Below are positions 1-11,745 of a stretch of 64,000 nt of DNA, in pieces. The stretch is from the NCBI GenBank assembly GCA_950022655.1, contig OX465592.1, positions 2,070,623-2,134,622 of the forward strand. Direction: 5' to 3'. Every line of letters begins with the position of its first letter. Position 1 is the stretch's first letter. A model generated the notes under the pieces. It was not told the DNA's origin and searched no databases. It saw only the letters and a program-made list of their open reading frames with translations. Both the position numbers and the translations under genes were made by a program. The stretch comes from Alentia gelatinosa (taxonomy: Eukaryota; Annelida; Polychaeta; Phyllodocida; Polynoidae).

Positions 1-223
1 AGGGAGGCAGGCAGGCAGGGAGGCAGGCAGGCAGGGAGGCAGGCAGGCAGGCAGGGAGGCAGGCAGGCAGGGAGGGAGGCAGGCAGGCAGGCAGGGAGGG
101 AGGCAGGCAGGCAGGGAGGGAGGCAGGCAGGGAGGCAGGCAGGCAGGGAGGCAGGCAGGCAGGGAGGCAGGCAGGCAGGCAGGCAGGCAGGGAGGCAGGG
201 AGGCAGGCAGGCAGGCAGGGAGG

Positions 224-256
<33 letters not shown>

Positions 257-353
257 AGGGAGGCAGGCAGGCAGGGAGGCAGGGAGGGAAGCAGGGAGGG
301 AGGCAGGCAGGGAGGCAGGCAGGGAGGCAGGCAGGGAGGCAGGCAGGGAGGGA
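1..353. repeat. GGCA/GGGA simple-repeat tract
   Basis: Purine-rich tract made of tetranucleotides GGCA and GGGA in irregular alternation. It begins at the window edge, so its full length is unknown. No coding signal. Confidence 0.95.
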
Positions 354-1035
354 CACGAAAATCAGGGGGAGAATGCAAGAGCGAGCATATTAGGACACGT
401 TCTTATGGGATCGGAAAAAAAAGAAAGAAAACTGAATAACATCTAGATCGATTGGTAGAGGGAATGCCTTTGGGTAAGAAAAGACTTATAAGAGCATGTA
501 AACCCATGATAGCTGTAGGCAGTGTAGGAGAAGACAGACAGGGAGAGCCATAGGGTAGAGAGAAGGGACGGGGTGGTATAATGATAGCATGGGCCCCGCG
601 CAACAGGTCGTCGCAAGGCGTTGGTGGATCACAGGCCCTTTAAGAGGACCTCCATCACTGGGTTCCTCCAGGCCTAGCCTTACAACTCTGTCTACTCTCT
701 ACTATACATGCAGCATGTAACATTGCATCATACGGTATTCAACTATAAACGTATTCAGTACGGTAGAACACCCAATATACATCTACATTATGAACCTGTA
801 AATATGGACACATAAAGTGGGATTCACACGGTGGGATTCATGTACCTCACAGGGTTCCAAATCTCATGAGATTCTATTCATTTTTAGTGAAATTCAAACG
901 GTGGGATTCATGTACCTCACAGGGTTCCAAATCTCATGAGATTCTGTTCCATTTTAGGGGTAAATGTCGTAAACGCGTAATCAGATGTAATCAGACGATC
1001 AAAAGTCGCAACATGCTAGACGACTTTTAGCCATT
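354..1035. other. Unique DNA with one direct repeat pair
   Basis: No gene seen. A segment of about 70 bp with the core GGGATTCATGTACCTCACAG occurs twice in direct orientation, at about 823-890 and 895-955. Related sequence forms the two inverted ends of an element near 46680-46940, so this looks like a decayed end of the same transposon. Confidence 0.6.
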
Positions 1036-1039
1036 GACG

Positions 1040-2450
1040 GCTGAAAGTCATCAGGTGGTGCTAAATTCAGGAATCGCTGCCTATAATCGTCTAGTATAAA
1101 CACCGGGTTAGTCGTCAGGTGGTGCTAAATTCAGGAATCGCCGCCTACAATCGTCTTGTGTAAACACCGGGTTAGTCGTCAGGTGGTCTTAAATTCAAGA
1201 ATCACTGCCTATAATAGTCTAGTGTAAACGCCGGGTAAGTCGTCAGGTGGTGTTAAATCCAGGAATCGCTGCCTATAATCGTCTTGTGTAAACGCCGAGT
1301 AAGTCGTCAGGTGGTGTTAAATCCAGGAATCACTGCCTATAATAGTCTAGTGTAAACGCCGGGTAAGTCGTCAGGTGGTCTTAAATCCAGGAATCACTGC
1401 CTATAATCGTCTTGTGTAAACGCCGAGTAAGTCGTCAGGTGGTGTTAAATCCAGGAATCACTGCCTATAATCGTCTTGTGTAAACGCCGAGTAAGTCGTC
1501 AGGTGGTGTTAATCCAGGAATCACTGCCTTTAATCGTCTCGTGTAAACGCCGAGTAAGTCGTCAGGTGGTGTTAATCCAGGAATCGCTGCCTATAATCGT
1601 CTTGTGTAAACGCCGAGTAAGTCGTCAGGTGGTGTTAAATCCAGGAATCACTGCCTATAATAGTCTAGTGTAAACGCCGGGTAAGTCGTCAGGTGGTCTT
1701 AAATCCAGGAATCACTGCCTATAATCGTCTTGTGTAAACGCCGAGTAAGTCGTCAGGTGGTGTTAAATCCAGGAATCACTGCCTATAATCGTCTTGTGTA
1801 AACGCCGAGTAAGTCGTCAGGTGGTGTTAATCCAGGAATCACTGCCTTTAATCGTCTCGTGTAAACGCCGAGTAAGTCGTCAGGTGGTGTTAATCCAGGA
1901 ATCACTGCCTTTAATCGTCTCGTGTAAACGCCGAGTAAGTCGTCAGGTGGTGTTAATCCAGGAATCACTGCCTATAATCGTCTTGTGTAAACGCCGAGTA
2001 AGTCGTCAGGTGGTGTTAATCCAGGAATCACTGCCTTTAATCGTCTCGTGTAAACGCCGAGTAAGTCGTCAGGTGGTGTTAATCCAGGAATCACTGCCTA
2101 TAATAGTCTAGTGTAAACGCCGAGTAAGTCGTCAGGTGGTGTTAATCCAGGAATCACTGCCTATAATCGTCTTGTGTAAACGCCGAGTAAGTCGTCAGGT
2201 GGTGTTAATCCAGGAATCACTGCCTTTAATCGTCTCGTGTAAACGCCGAGTAAGTCGTCAGGTGGTGTTAATCCAGGAATCACTGCCTATAATAGTCTAG
2301 TGTAAACGCCGAGTAAGTCGTCAGGTGGTGTTAATCCAGGAATCACTGCCTTTAATCGTCTTGTGTAAACGCCGGGTAAGTCGTCAGGTGGTGTTAAATC
2401 CAGGAATCACTGCCTTTGATCGTCTTGTGTAAACGCCGAGTTACTCGTTT
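1040..2450. repeat. 64-bp satellite array, about 22 copies
   Basis: Tandem units start at GTCGTCAGGTGGT and include AATCACTGCCTATAATCGTC and GTAAACGCCG. Unit starts at 1111, 1175 and 1239 give a 64-bp period, and many units are 63 bp after loss of one A. Leftmost units are more diverged and those in the middle nearly identical, as expected from unequal exchange. The same unit appears inverted at 54.1-55.7 kb. Open frames through it, giving repeated CKRRVSRQVV-type peptides, are by-products of the repeat. Confidence 0.95.
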
Positions 2451-3130
2451 TGTTGACACTCAGACCCCCATGATTATAGAACACCACACCCACGCGACAG
2501 AAGGCAGAACAAATCGATCACCAGACGAAGCTGAATGAGACAGGGCCGGACGCCTGGCCCACCCCGACGTCCCTAGTTTACAACCCTATGACGTCACGGC
2601 CCTGACGTCAACGCTGCGTGACGTGACGTGACGTCATTGATGTTGACTAACGAGATGGAGGAGGGTGAGGTGTGTACGCACCTCCTTATGATTGGTGATT
2701 ACACAGAACTGCATCGAGAATCGTATAAATACACGATACTCCACCAGTTTGGATGCGCTGTAATCGTCAGCGAGACAAAGCCGAGTGACGATTACGGCAC
2801 AACCAAACGGGAATTGAGAATCATATAGGTGATGTAGGACGGGGGTAGAGTAAAACAGCAGGTTTAGAGGACCATGAAAGGATTATGGACTTATATAGAA
2901 CTGGATTGAGAATCGTATAAATACTTGATACTCAATGAATTCGGATGCGCTGCAATTGTGAGCGAGGTGAAGCCGAGTGATGATTACGGCGCATCCAAAC
3001 AAGTGGAGTATTATGTATCTATATGATTCGAGTGCAGTTCTGGATTTATCTTTATATTTCCTCCAATAATTCCCGGAAAGAGGTGGATGCCAAATCTGCA
3101 ACATTTACATAATGAGCAGAATATAATGGT
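2451..3130. mobile_element. Two foldback elements side by side
   Basis: Each copy (about 2700-2830 and 2890-3065) has arms with GAATCGTATAAATAC and an inverted partner, around a central hairpin containing GAGGTGAAGCCGAG (2964-2977) or its variant at about 2770. A third copy is at 59750-59905. The preceding stretch repeats ACGTCA several times (2588-2636), which resembles CRE half sites but has no gene beside it. Confidence 0.6.
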
Positions 3131-3439
3131 ATTCTGGAAGGAAATGAATCTTTCTGTAGACACCTTCCATTCCCCTCCGCAGACCCTACATTGTAATGAA
3201 TCAATTTAAAGTTTATAGAATACTTTTACTCAATTTGGATGAGCAGGTATTCATCCTGTCCATCATTTAGGACATCTGACCATGATTCTCTAAATTATCA
3301 TCTCAGTGATATATATGAGATTTGGGTGTTGAGGCCGTAGTGGAGGTATGTTAAGTGTTAGAGATAGGGAGAGTTTGTAAATATCTACTTGAAGATATGG
3401 AAGTATTCAAGAGGAAGCTCACTTGTAAATCTGATGAGT

Positions 3440-4020
3440 GTTATCTAGCTTTTAATCTCACCCCTGGTATATTTGTCCCGTAGGCTTATCATTGTCAACT
3501 TATCCTTCATGCCCCTACGAGTATTGTAGTCTGTTCTCCATGGTTTATATCCTGTGTGTTGCCCATTCCTTTCGTGTGTTTAGGGATGAGATAAATACAG
3601 AAAACAACTCGTTTTGGTCAAACTTTGGTCTCCAACTCGTCTGAATGCTACACAATATTTTCTCGGCTGTCACTCTGCATCAAAATGTGACGGTTTATTC
3701 TTTAGTTTATCCATATGTAGACATCTTAACGCACAGTGAGTGCATTGTATCAGGGACTAAAGAAGAAACCAACAAGTTTTGATCAAAGTCTTCATTCTCC
3801 ACGTGTTTGATACAGAGCAATATGAATGAGTCGAAGCCGAGTGAATATCACAGAGCATTCAAACGAGTTGGAGAACAACAACTTTGAACAAAGCGAGTTG
3901 CCTTCTATATTTATCTCACCCCTGTACACACTAAAAGAATGGACGACAGGATATAGACCATGGAGAACGGACTGCAATACTCGTAGGGGCATGGAGAATG
4001 AGTTCCCAATGTTGAGCCTA
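3440..4020. mobile_element. Foldback element with TTTATCTCACCCCT ends
   Basis: Contains the terminal motif of the commonest element superfamily in this window (TTTATCTCACCCC followed by a CCATAGGCTTAACATTG-like module). Internal inverted arms carry TTGGTCAAAGT and TTGGAGAACAAC. The right end grades directly into the 80-bp array that follows, so the array seems to have grown from the end of this element. Confidence 0.6.
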
Positions 4021-5165
4021 TGAGATAAAAACACCAGGGGTGAGATAAAGACTGCAATACTCGTAGGGGCATGGAGAATGAGTTCCCAATGTTGAGCCTA
4101 TGAGATAAAAATACCAGGGGTGAGATAAAGACTGCAATACTCGTAGGGGCATGGAGAATGAGTTCCCGATGTTGAGCCTATAAGATAAAAACACCAGGGG
4201 TGAGATAAAGACTGCAATACTCGTAGGGGCATGGAGAATGAGTTCTAAATGTTGAGCCTATGAGATAAAAACACCAGGGGTGAGATAAAGACTGCAATAC
4301 TCGTAGGGGCATGGAGAATGAGTTCTAAATGTTGAGCCTATGAGATAAAAACACCAGGGGTGAGATAAAGACTGCAATACTCGTAGGGGCATGGAGAACG
4401 AGTTCCCAATGTTGAGCCTATGAGATAAAAACACCAGGGGTGAGATAAAGACTGCAATACTCGTAGGGGCATGGAGAATGAGTTCCCAATGTTGAGCCTA
4501 TGAGATAAAAACACCAGGGGTGAGATAAAGACTGCAATACTCGTAGAGACATGGAGAATGAGTTCTAAATGTTGAGCCTATGAGATAAAAACACCAGGGG
4601 TGAGATAAAGACTGCAATACTCGTAGAGACATGAAGAATGAGTTCCCAATGTTGAGCCTATGAGATAAAAACACCAGGGGTGAGATAAAGACTGCAATAC
4701 TCGTAGAGACATGGAGAATGAGTTCTAAATGTTGAGCCTATGAGATAAAAACACCAGGGGTGAGATAAAGACTGCAATACTCGTAGAGACATGGAGAACG
4801 AGTTCCCAATGTTGAGCCTATGAGATAAAAACACCAGGTGTGAGATAAAGACTGCAATACTCGTAGAGACATGGAGAACGAGTTCCCAATGTTGAGCCTA
4901 TGAGATAAAAACACCAGGGGTGAGATAAAGACTGCAATACTCGTATGGGCATGGAGAATGAGTTACCGATGTTGAGCCTATGAGATAAAAACACCAGGGG
5001 TGAGATAAAGACTGCAATACTCGTAGAGACATGGAGAACGAGTTCCCAATGTTGAGCCTATGAGATAAAAATACCAGGAGTGAGATAAAGACTGCAATAC
5101 TCGTAGGGGCATGGAGAATGAGTTCTAAATGTTGAGCCTATGAGATAAAAATACCAGGTGTGAGA
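4020..5165. repeat. 80-bp minisatellite, about 14 copies
   Basis: Unit is exactly 80 bp: TGAGATAAAAACACCAGGGG, then TGAGATAAAGACTGCAATAC, TCGTAGGGGCATGGAGAATG and AGTTCCCAATGTTGAGCCTA. Variants (GGGGC/GAGAC, CCCAAT/CTAAAT) are shared by neighbouring units. Each unit is the terminal part of the TTTATCTCACCCC element family, so it is a minisatellite born from a transposon end. Confidence 0.95.
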
Positions 5166-5995
5166 CGAAGCAGAGCAGAAACTCTACCAGAATGTGCAGC
5201 TACGTTTTACAACAAACTAATTAGAATACACAAAGAGAGGCTTAACAGGATGATCCCCGCCTCACCCCCAGGAGATTAACGAGGAGATTAACGAGGTAAT
5301 TACAGCAGAAAGCACGGGGGGATTCCCAGGCAAAGTGTACGATGAGGCTGCCAAGGTGGATTAATGTCTGAAGGTAACCGTAGGAATTTAGCGAGAGGCC
5401 CACCAACGTTGAAAATGTTTAAATCTCTTACAAAATAACTATCATGGATTTAATACCAAAATTATGAAGTCTTGACGATATCATACACTATTTTTATTAT
5501 ATTATCTACGTATCATATCTTTTATTACCCACCGATTACGGAGTCTCCATAGGAAATGTATAGGCACCTGGAATCAGCTACCTGGAGATTCTGACATGTC
5601 AGAATCTCCTGCAGGAGATTCCGGAAAAAAAGTCCTGTCCATAATGAGGTTGAATCATCATGTACTTGGAAATAAGTTTCTTGAATGCTAATCGCTCGGA
5701 TATTACTACGCGTCAACTACTCGGAGATTACAGCCACTCGTACACAAAACCAGTCATTATTGTGTATGTATTTCATCTTATTATATACGTAAATATAAAC
5801 TGCTCTGATATCTTTAATATAAACTTGTTACCACATTGTAGACTATACCTATACCACGGAAAACATGTAAAAGTGAAATACACGAGAGTAAAGATAGATG
5901 TAATATGGATGATAACAATAGAAGGATGACCGTATTGCTGTGTAATGTGAAATATGTAAATCATATGTTAATTTGGTTCATTGAGCAGCCAATGA
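5166..5995. other. No feature recognised
   Basis: AT-rich DNA. Several frames of 60-90 codons are open, but none has a recognisable domain, splice-site context or dispersed copy. I see nothing to annotate. Confidence 0.5.
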
Positions 5996-6059
5996 AAACC
6001 AGCCAATGGGCTGAGGGATGAACCTTTATTGAAAAACCACAAGAGACAACATGAAAATG

Positions 6060-6240
6060 CCAACTTTCAAATTAACCAATAAAGAACCTAATGTGGTTGG
6101 TTAGTTTGATTGGGACTGGCAGTAAGTCTACCACTGCTGGGGATGATGGAGAAGAGTGGCTGTAGTGGGACTCAAACCCACAACCTTGGGATTACAAGTC
6201 CAGCGCCTTAACCACTGAGCCGACCCCCCGCCCCTTTTAG
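6060..6240 (-). mobile_element. tRNA-derived SINE (minus strand)
   Basis: On the minus strand from about 6230 to 6160 there is a tRNA-like head: a D-arm/A-box sequence GGCTCAGTGGTTAAGGCG, an anticodon-loop-like CTTGTAA (would read TGT, threonine) and a B box GGTTTGAGTCCC. Stem pairing in the anticodon arm is disturbed and no complete acceptor stem closes, so this is the head of a SINE or a tRNA pseudogene, not a working tRNA. The body probably extends toward about 6000. Confidence 0.65.
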
Positions 6241-6444
6241 TGTGGCCTCGTATTGTGTCCCGATAATCTTTCCTGTCACTTGAGAAGAAGGTATCTCTCT
6301 CACTTGACCGACTACATGACTATTATTAAACTTCACAGCTACATTTGATGCATAAATCACGGTCCTGTTTACGTTCTGTCATCGGAGAGTTTTATCTGAA
6401 GAGGATCATTGATTGAAGTCAAAGTACATCAAAGACTTTTGTTC

Positions 6445-6716
6445 AAAAAATGGATGGCGTTACCCATAATGCATCAAAAAATGGATGGCGTTACCCATAA
6501 TGCATCAAAAATGGCGGGCGTTTCCCATAATGCATCAAAAAATGGATGGCGTTACCCATAATGCATAAAAAAATGGAAGGCATTACCCACAATGCACCAA
6601 AAAATGGAAGGCGTTACCCATAATGCACCAAAAAATGGAAGGCGTTACCCATAATGCACCAAAAAGGCGGGCGTTACCCATAATGCACCAAAAAATGGCG
6701 GGCGTTACCTGGCCTT
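6445..6716 (+). promoter_or_regulatory. 31-bp tandem array of Staf/ZNF143-like motifs
   Basis: About nine units of about 31 bp, each carrying TACCCATAATGCAYC (eight intact copies of CCCAYAATGCA at about 6464, 6494, 6525, 6557, 6588, 6619, 6650 and 6680) and an AAATGG[AC][TAG]GGC block. The first matches the published Staf/ZNF143 consensus core; the second resembles a YY1 site (AAGATGGCGGC). The array leads into GC-rich DNA at 6717-7060. Binding-site status is inferred from motif similarity only. Confidence 0.6.
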
Positions 6717-7100
6717 ACTTGTAAGTGAACACATTCCAGGCTCCAATCTATCCGTTGTGGTGCTGCCAGTCGGCGGACATGCACTGCCCCCAACGGCCAC
6801 CAGAGGCGCCACCGTGCGTCAGAGGCATGCTGACGACGTCGTCGCCGCCTGGTGGTATTAATATGATCTAATAAGCCCAGAATTCCCCCGAAGGCGCGAC
6901 TGAGCACTTAGAGAGCGGAGAACCATTATCGTCTGCTCAAGGCAATGTAAAGACTAATTTTAGCCCAGCCTTCAGGCGCGCAGCATCCCCGATATTGATT
7001 CACGCCAATATGCGCGCTAGGAGGCGCCCCGGTGCTGTGAATGGAGGAAAGGGGTTGTGGGGGAGAGTGGGGGCAGGAATCATGGTGTGTGGGTGGTGAT
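6717..7100. promoter_or_regulatory. GC-rich, CpG-containing stretch (possible promoter)
   Basis: Richer in GC and CpG than its surroundings, with blocks such as CCACCAGAGGCGCC, GACGACGTCGTCGCCGCC and GGCGCGC. Directly downstream of the Staf-like array. I could not identify an exon that it would drive, and no TATA box is evident. Confidence 0.35.
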
Positions 7101-8126
7101 GGTGGGAGGTGTGCTGTGATATCTTTGTCAGGTTGGGGGCCGTTTAATATCTGAAAGGATTCTCATATGCTGGTCTTAGGACAGTCATAGGAGGGATAGA
7201 CCGTGTTAGATAAACATGGATTGTCCTTACAAAATGACAGGGAAACGGAAGGAGACTTGAAATGCCTTTCCATGTTGTTGAAAATGATGTTGATGATGAT
7301 GAGTAGAGTGTACAGGTTACTTATGTCATTACCTCAATGAACTGAACTGATATCTAGAATTGACATGATACATTGAAGCTAGGAGACTATCCCTATGACA
7401 CCATAAACTTGGTAGTCAATTTTTAACTTCCATAAAACTGTGATACTGAAACTTTAGATTTAAGACTGAGATTCTGTAAAGATATACTCCATGGAAAACA
7501 GGATTCAGCTGTAGCTCCAAACCAGTCACACTTGATATTATGTAATACTTAAGAAGTATCTTGACAAATAATGGGTTTAGAACAAACACTGATTTGCTAG
7601 GCCTATTTTAGGGAGAGGAGGGGTAGGACATTTAGTTTCAATGTGATGGTATTCCATGTCTGGGATTTGGGCATTTCAGTGGCCTGGGGACAGTATTTTG
7701 GACCATAACCGATCACAAATATGTCTTAGTATGACATCCTTTGGGGCTGAAATGCGGTACATGCAACACCTTATCATACACCCCTGTACTCCCCAGACAT
7801 GTAAGAATTACTCTGAAGCATGATAAGACAGATTAGATTAATTTCCGTTGTCAGCGACTGGATTTATCAATATGATGATAAACTTTTGGCGAGCGATTTA
7901 GGAACATTGAACGACAACTCGTCGGTGACAAAAGAACATCTCAAGGAGGGGGTTCACTATTCGTTGGCTGATCCTTGCCTAGCTGTCCTACATCTACTGA
8001 CTGGGGCCGACTCCGTTTGGATGGCTCGCCTGAGACAAATTACGGTTCCTTTGTCGCCGACAAAGGCATATCAATGTTCTGAAATCGGTAGATGTGTATT
8101 GGGTTTAACCCAACGACCACTACAGT
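7101..8126. other. No gene supported
   Basis: AT-rich DNA. A plus-strand frame of 105 codons is open at 7820-8137, but it runs into the inverted end of the following transposon and shows no recognised motif, so I do not call it. Confidence 0.45.
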
Positions 8127-8697
8127 TAAGCCTATAAGACATGGACATTTGTTCCCGATTCATCCCGACCATCGGCTCGGTGAGAGTCGGGAATAAAATG
8201 TCGATGTCTTATACCTATAAGACATTGACATGATGACTGTCCCCGATCACATTCTCCTCCCTTTATAACCTCGATTGAGATCAAAGAGAGTGTGCGGGAG
8301 CCGGACCCGGCTGGGCCCTGGGCCGGGTGGAAGGACGATGTAGACATAATGCAAACTTTAATAACTTATGTTATATCTGAGATATCAGAAAAGGGATTTC
8401 AGGTCTATAATCACCTCTGTCCCCCCTACAAATCAGTATGAAATCATGGCTATGTATAATCGGCCTTCACAGAATCGGGAACGATCTGTGAAATTCATAC
8501 ATCGGAATATCAAGGTCGGGCAGAGTCGGTCATATCTGACATGGTAGTAATACCCGACCCGTCGGGAAAGGTAATAAAATCGGGTCGGTGAAGTGCGTAC
8601 ATCGACCCGATTGACACAGATTGTCACAGACCCGACGGATCCATCGGAAAAAGGTAGAACCGGGCACAGCCGTCGGGTCGATGTCTTATAGGCTTAA
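8127..8697. mobile_element. Non-autonomous TIR transposon, TTAA-flanked
   Basis: Ends are inverted repeats GCCTATAAGACATSGAC, preceded and followed by TTAA (TTAAGCCTATAAG at left, CTTATAGGCTTAA at right). Subterminal sequence has CCCGATTCATCCCGACC and CCCGACGGATC, with many TCGGGTCGGT-type repeats. No transposase frame, so it would move in trans. Related copies lie at 35667-36090 and 51940-52960. A TTAA target would suit piggyBac-like elements, but that assignment is an inference. Confidence 0.75.
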
Positions 8698-8939
8698 GTT
8701 ACTAGAAACATGACAAGCTCACACAGACTGAGAAACTGACCTTCGCCGCCGCTTCTCTCCTCGTGTGATGTCATTGTATTCAGAGGGACGAGGTCTGTTT
8801 TGTCTCCGGTGGTTCTATTCCAGCGGTGTATTTCTGTCTACAAAAATAAATATAGAGGTGTCACTTTACTTGGTTTCGCTTGCGATAGGGTAACATGAGC
8901 TAGCCAAAAGAGAAACAGGAAAATACAGTGTGTCACTTG

Positions 8940-9245
8940 GTTTTTGGTGAGAGCTAGCCATAAATTATCATCGAGTTCTGTGACTTGTACAAGCATGGTT
9001 GGACGTTATATATTTACTATTATATACCCAAAAATTAAAAAAAGAATCATTAATTTAATTTTTAACAACCGATATGTTAATAAATGTGTATGGCAAGGTG
9101 GTCCGTATTTTAGTGTACGGACCAGTATTTTTACGTCATATGCCGAAACGGTGCGTATTTACAGTATATACGGCATGGGTATATAGTAAACGGTGCGTAT
9201 TTACAGTATATACGGCATGGGTATATGGTAAAGTGTGTTTCTCAC
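8940..9245. mobile_element. Repeat with AAGCATGGTTGGACGTTATA terminus
   Basis: Shares ACAAGCATGGTTGGACGTTA, a TATATACCCAAAA stretch and repeated TACAGTATATACGGCATGGG with copies at 42010-42240 (inverted), 50880-51240 and partly 53180-53340. The small open frames here (VFTVYTAWVY repeats) come from a duplicated 37-bp piece and are not genes. Confidence 0.65.
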
Positions 9246-9960
9246 TTAATACCTCCGGGTCTCCGAGAGAATACGAGTACTATATGAAAACAAGGTGATT
9301 GTGTCTGTGTGTGATAAATACGCGGTAAAACCCATGCCGAGGGCAGCGTTTCACCTGATTGTCAATTTTATTGCGTATCATGTACAGACACAGTATCATC
9401 ATACACCTGTGGTAGTATATCCTACACATACGGCCCGCTCCTACCCATGTCGTATTTATATCCGTACGACACCTAGGTGACGTACGGGGTATGTATGTGG
9501 CGTACGGGGCATGTACGGCGGCGAAATCCAAAAACTCCCCCAGAAGCAAGGTTAAAAATTGGATATTTTAAGGTATATAATAATACGAAAACAGGTACAC
9601 TGTGTCTGTACGTGACAAATACTTGGTAAAATTGACAGATCGTCAATTTTACCGCGTATTTATCATGTACAGCCACAGTAACCGTGTCTCCGGATATGCT
9701 TGCACTAAATGTGTCACATTAAATCGGTCGGCGGTGCTAAAGGCCATAATCGTTGGTCATAATCGGCAGGTGGAAACCTCATATTGTGTAAATATCGACT
9801 TTATCAGGGGGCGTTTAGATCGCACACGTGAGGCAGATAAACTCTCTCCACTCACGAGGTGATATGTGAAATGTGTCAGCTGAGTGTGTAAATGGTGCTA
9901 AAGTCACTTCTAGTGGCCACACTCAGGTGGTCCTTAAACGCGGTAAGTTTATTTTCAATT
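9246..9960. other. Repeat-derived DNA, no gene
   Basis: Contains inverted sequence pairs (for example CGGTAAAAC/GTTTTACCG-like segments near 9320 and 9630) and a fragment at 9720-9785 (GGTCGGCGGTGCTAAAGGC) that recurs at 24110-24170. Overlapping frames on both strands reflect the inverted repeats. Confidence 0.45.
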
Positions 9961-9994
9961 CCAATTGACCCAGTGAAGGAGGTAATTTAATGTT

Positions 9995-10800
9995 GGAGGA
10001 TGATACTTATTATCCATGGTATACCAATGTATGGAGACTTGGTAAAGTACGACTCATTATATATAGACAATAGTCGATGGTTTTGTGGGCAGGCGGCCGT
10101 AAACCACGAGAGGTTGGCGTATAGTAATACACGAGCACTAGCGAGTGTATTACGACGTTAACCTCGAGTGGTTTACAGAGTCGCCTGTCTACAAAACTAG
10201 CGTTTCTTGTATTTATTATCCATCCTTTCTAATAAATTAAACCCATTACTTTCCAGAATAAAGGGTATAAAAATAGGGACTATTTCTTTGCTCTATAGTA
10301 AAATGGGACTATTTTCCCATCTACCACAGCTGTTTCAATCCGTATACCACAGTTATGGCATCTGACAAGTTTTATATAAAGGGTCGTGGTTTATTGAGTC
10401 CCCATACATTTTCAATGCGATCTTTGTATACCATGGATAATAAAGAACCTGTCATATACCATAACTGTGTTATACGGACTCAAATCTATGGTATATGGCC
10501 TCATAGCCATAATATATGGAAAAATAATCCCTTTGTGCTATAAAGCAGTCCATAATTATAGTCCATATTGATAAACCCTTTAATCTGACAATTCATGGGT
10601 TCAATTTACTCGAGAAGATTGATAATAAATACAACAAACGATAGTTATGTGAACTGGTGGCTCTTAAATCACTCGAGGTTGACGACGAAATACACTCCCT
10701 CGCGCTCGTGTATTACTACGCGTTAACCTCACGTAGTTCACTGTCGCCTGTCCACAAAACCCATCGTCTATTATCTACGTATATCCGATCTAATGATCTT
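9995..10800. mobile_element. Cluster of foldback elements
   Basis: Outer inverted pair near 10005-10030 and 10410-10450 (TTATCCATGGTATAC and its complement). Two inner foldbacks at about 10070-10215 and 10617-10785 share GTTTTGTGGGCAGGCG-type arms around apices TACACGAGCACTAGCGAGTG and ACACTCCCTCGCGCTCGTG. No coding capacity. Confidence 0.6.
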
Positions 10801-11745
10801 CGTTAGGTCCATACTAGGTATCCTATTGCCTAATCTATGAAACACATCCTATAAATCTTAATAACTTTGGTCTAGATATCAACCCGGCCCACCATAATAG
10901 ATGTCCTATGCCCTACATTTGTGTAGATCCTCTATTTAACCCTTTATCAGCTGCACATGTTTACATGGTCGGTCTCTGTAGTCTATATTGTTTAACAATT
11001 ATACAAATTTGAAACTTTTAGTAACCCATAATCTTTATCTGAACTATCTGATATTTTACAGAATTACTGGCGATACTTACACAAATATCTCATCCTAGAC
11101 TTGTATTTCTGTGATAATTCTCCAAGAAATGACAAATGAATAAACTATCCTGCGATCCCCACAAGAATGCGACATCTACAGAAAGGGTTAACTCTACCAT
11201 ACTCTATATGTCTGGCCTAATTTATCCCTAAAACTACGTATGTTGAAGATGTCGCCGATATTCTGTATTGGAAATATACAGAATGTTGTTCTATGAACGG
11301 GACTACTTGTGTCTAAAGGTGACCAAACTGAACGTAGATAAAACACTCACCTTTTGATCGATGTGAATGGCATCAAGTTGTACCGCGTGGGATACACTGG
11401 CCACCAGAGCTACACTATGATAGCTGCGGTTGGGTTAAATCTGTGGCACCTTGACCCACTACCTATAAGTGTTTGTCACTCTCCCTACATATCTTTCATA
11501 TGACCTTTACCTATGGTTGAAGAATATGTCCATTCTCACTCTTAAAGCTGTTTTTCCATTTTCATATTTCTCTTTGTGTGTCTTTTGAATAAGATAATCA
11601 TAAAGGTAGACTTTATCATCAATTTTGTGAACTGTGAATATTTCTTGATAAGTATTTCGGCTGTCAGATTGCACAGATAAAAAAAGTTGCTTGGTCAGAG
11701 AGTGAGAATGCATGGACACGATCTCGGCTGAACCATACCAACCTC
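10801..11745. other. No feature recognised
   Basis: AT-rich unique-looking DNA. The longest open frame is 70 codons (11507-11719, minus) with no recognisable family and no splice context that I trust. Confidence 0.5.

Noticed and set aside
1476..2111. Frames with repeated CKRRVSRQVVLIQESLP peptides on the plus strand and VIPGLTPPDDLLG on the minus strand
   Set aside because: They arise because 63-bp satellite units keep the frame open; both strands are open at once and the repeat is non-coding elsewhere.
1040..2450. CRISPR-like array
   Set aside because: Units are contiguous satellite monomers with no unique spacers, and the genome is animal.
2588..2636. Cluster of ACGTCA/TGACGT, like CRE sites
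   Set aside because: Four to six half sites in a short stretch but next to a foldback element and no gene; probably a local repeat.
6158..6230. Functional tRNA-Thr gene on the minus strand
   Set aside because: A and B boxes are present but the anticodon stem is disturbed and no acceptor stem closes; it is a SINE head or pseudogene.
6795..6815. CTCF-like site CCACCAGAGGCGCC
   Set aside because: One G short of the consensus core; a similar partial match at 58455 also fails, so I do not call insulators.
7820..8137. 105-codon plus frame
   Set aside because: Ends inside the terminal repeat of the TIR element; no homologous motif.
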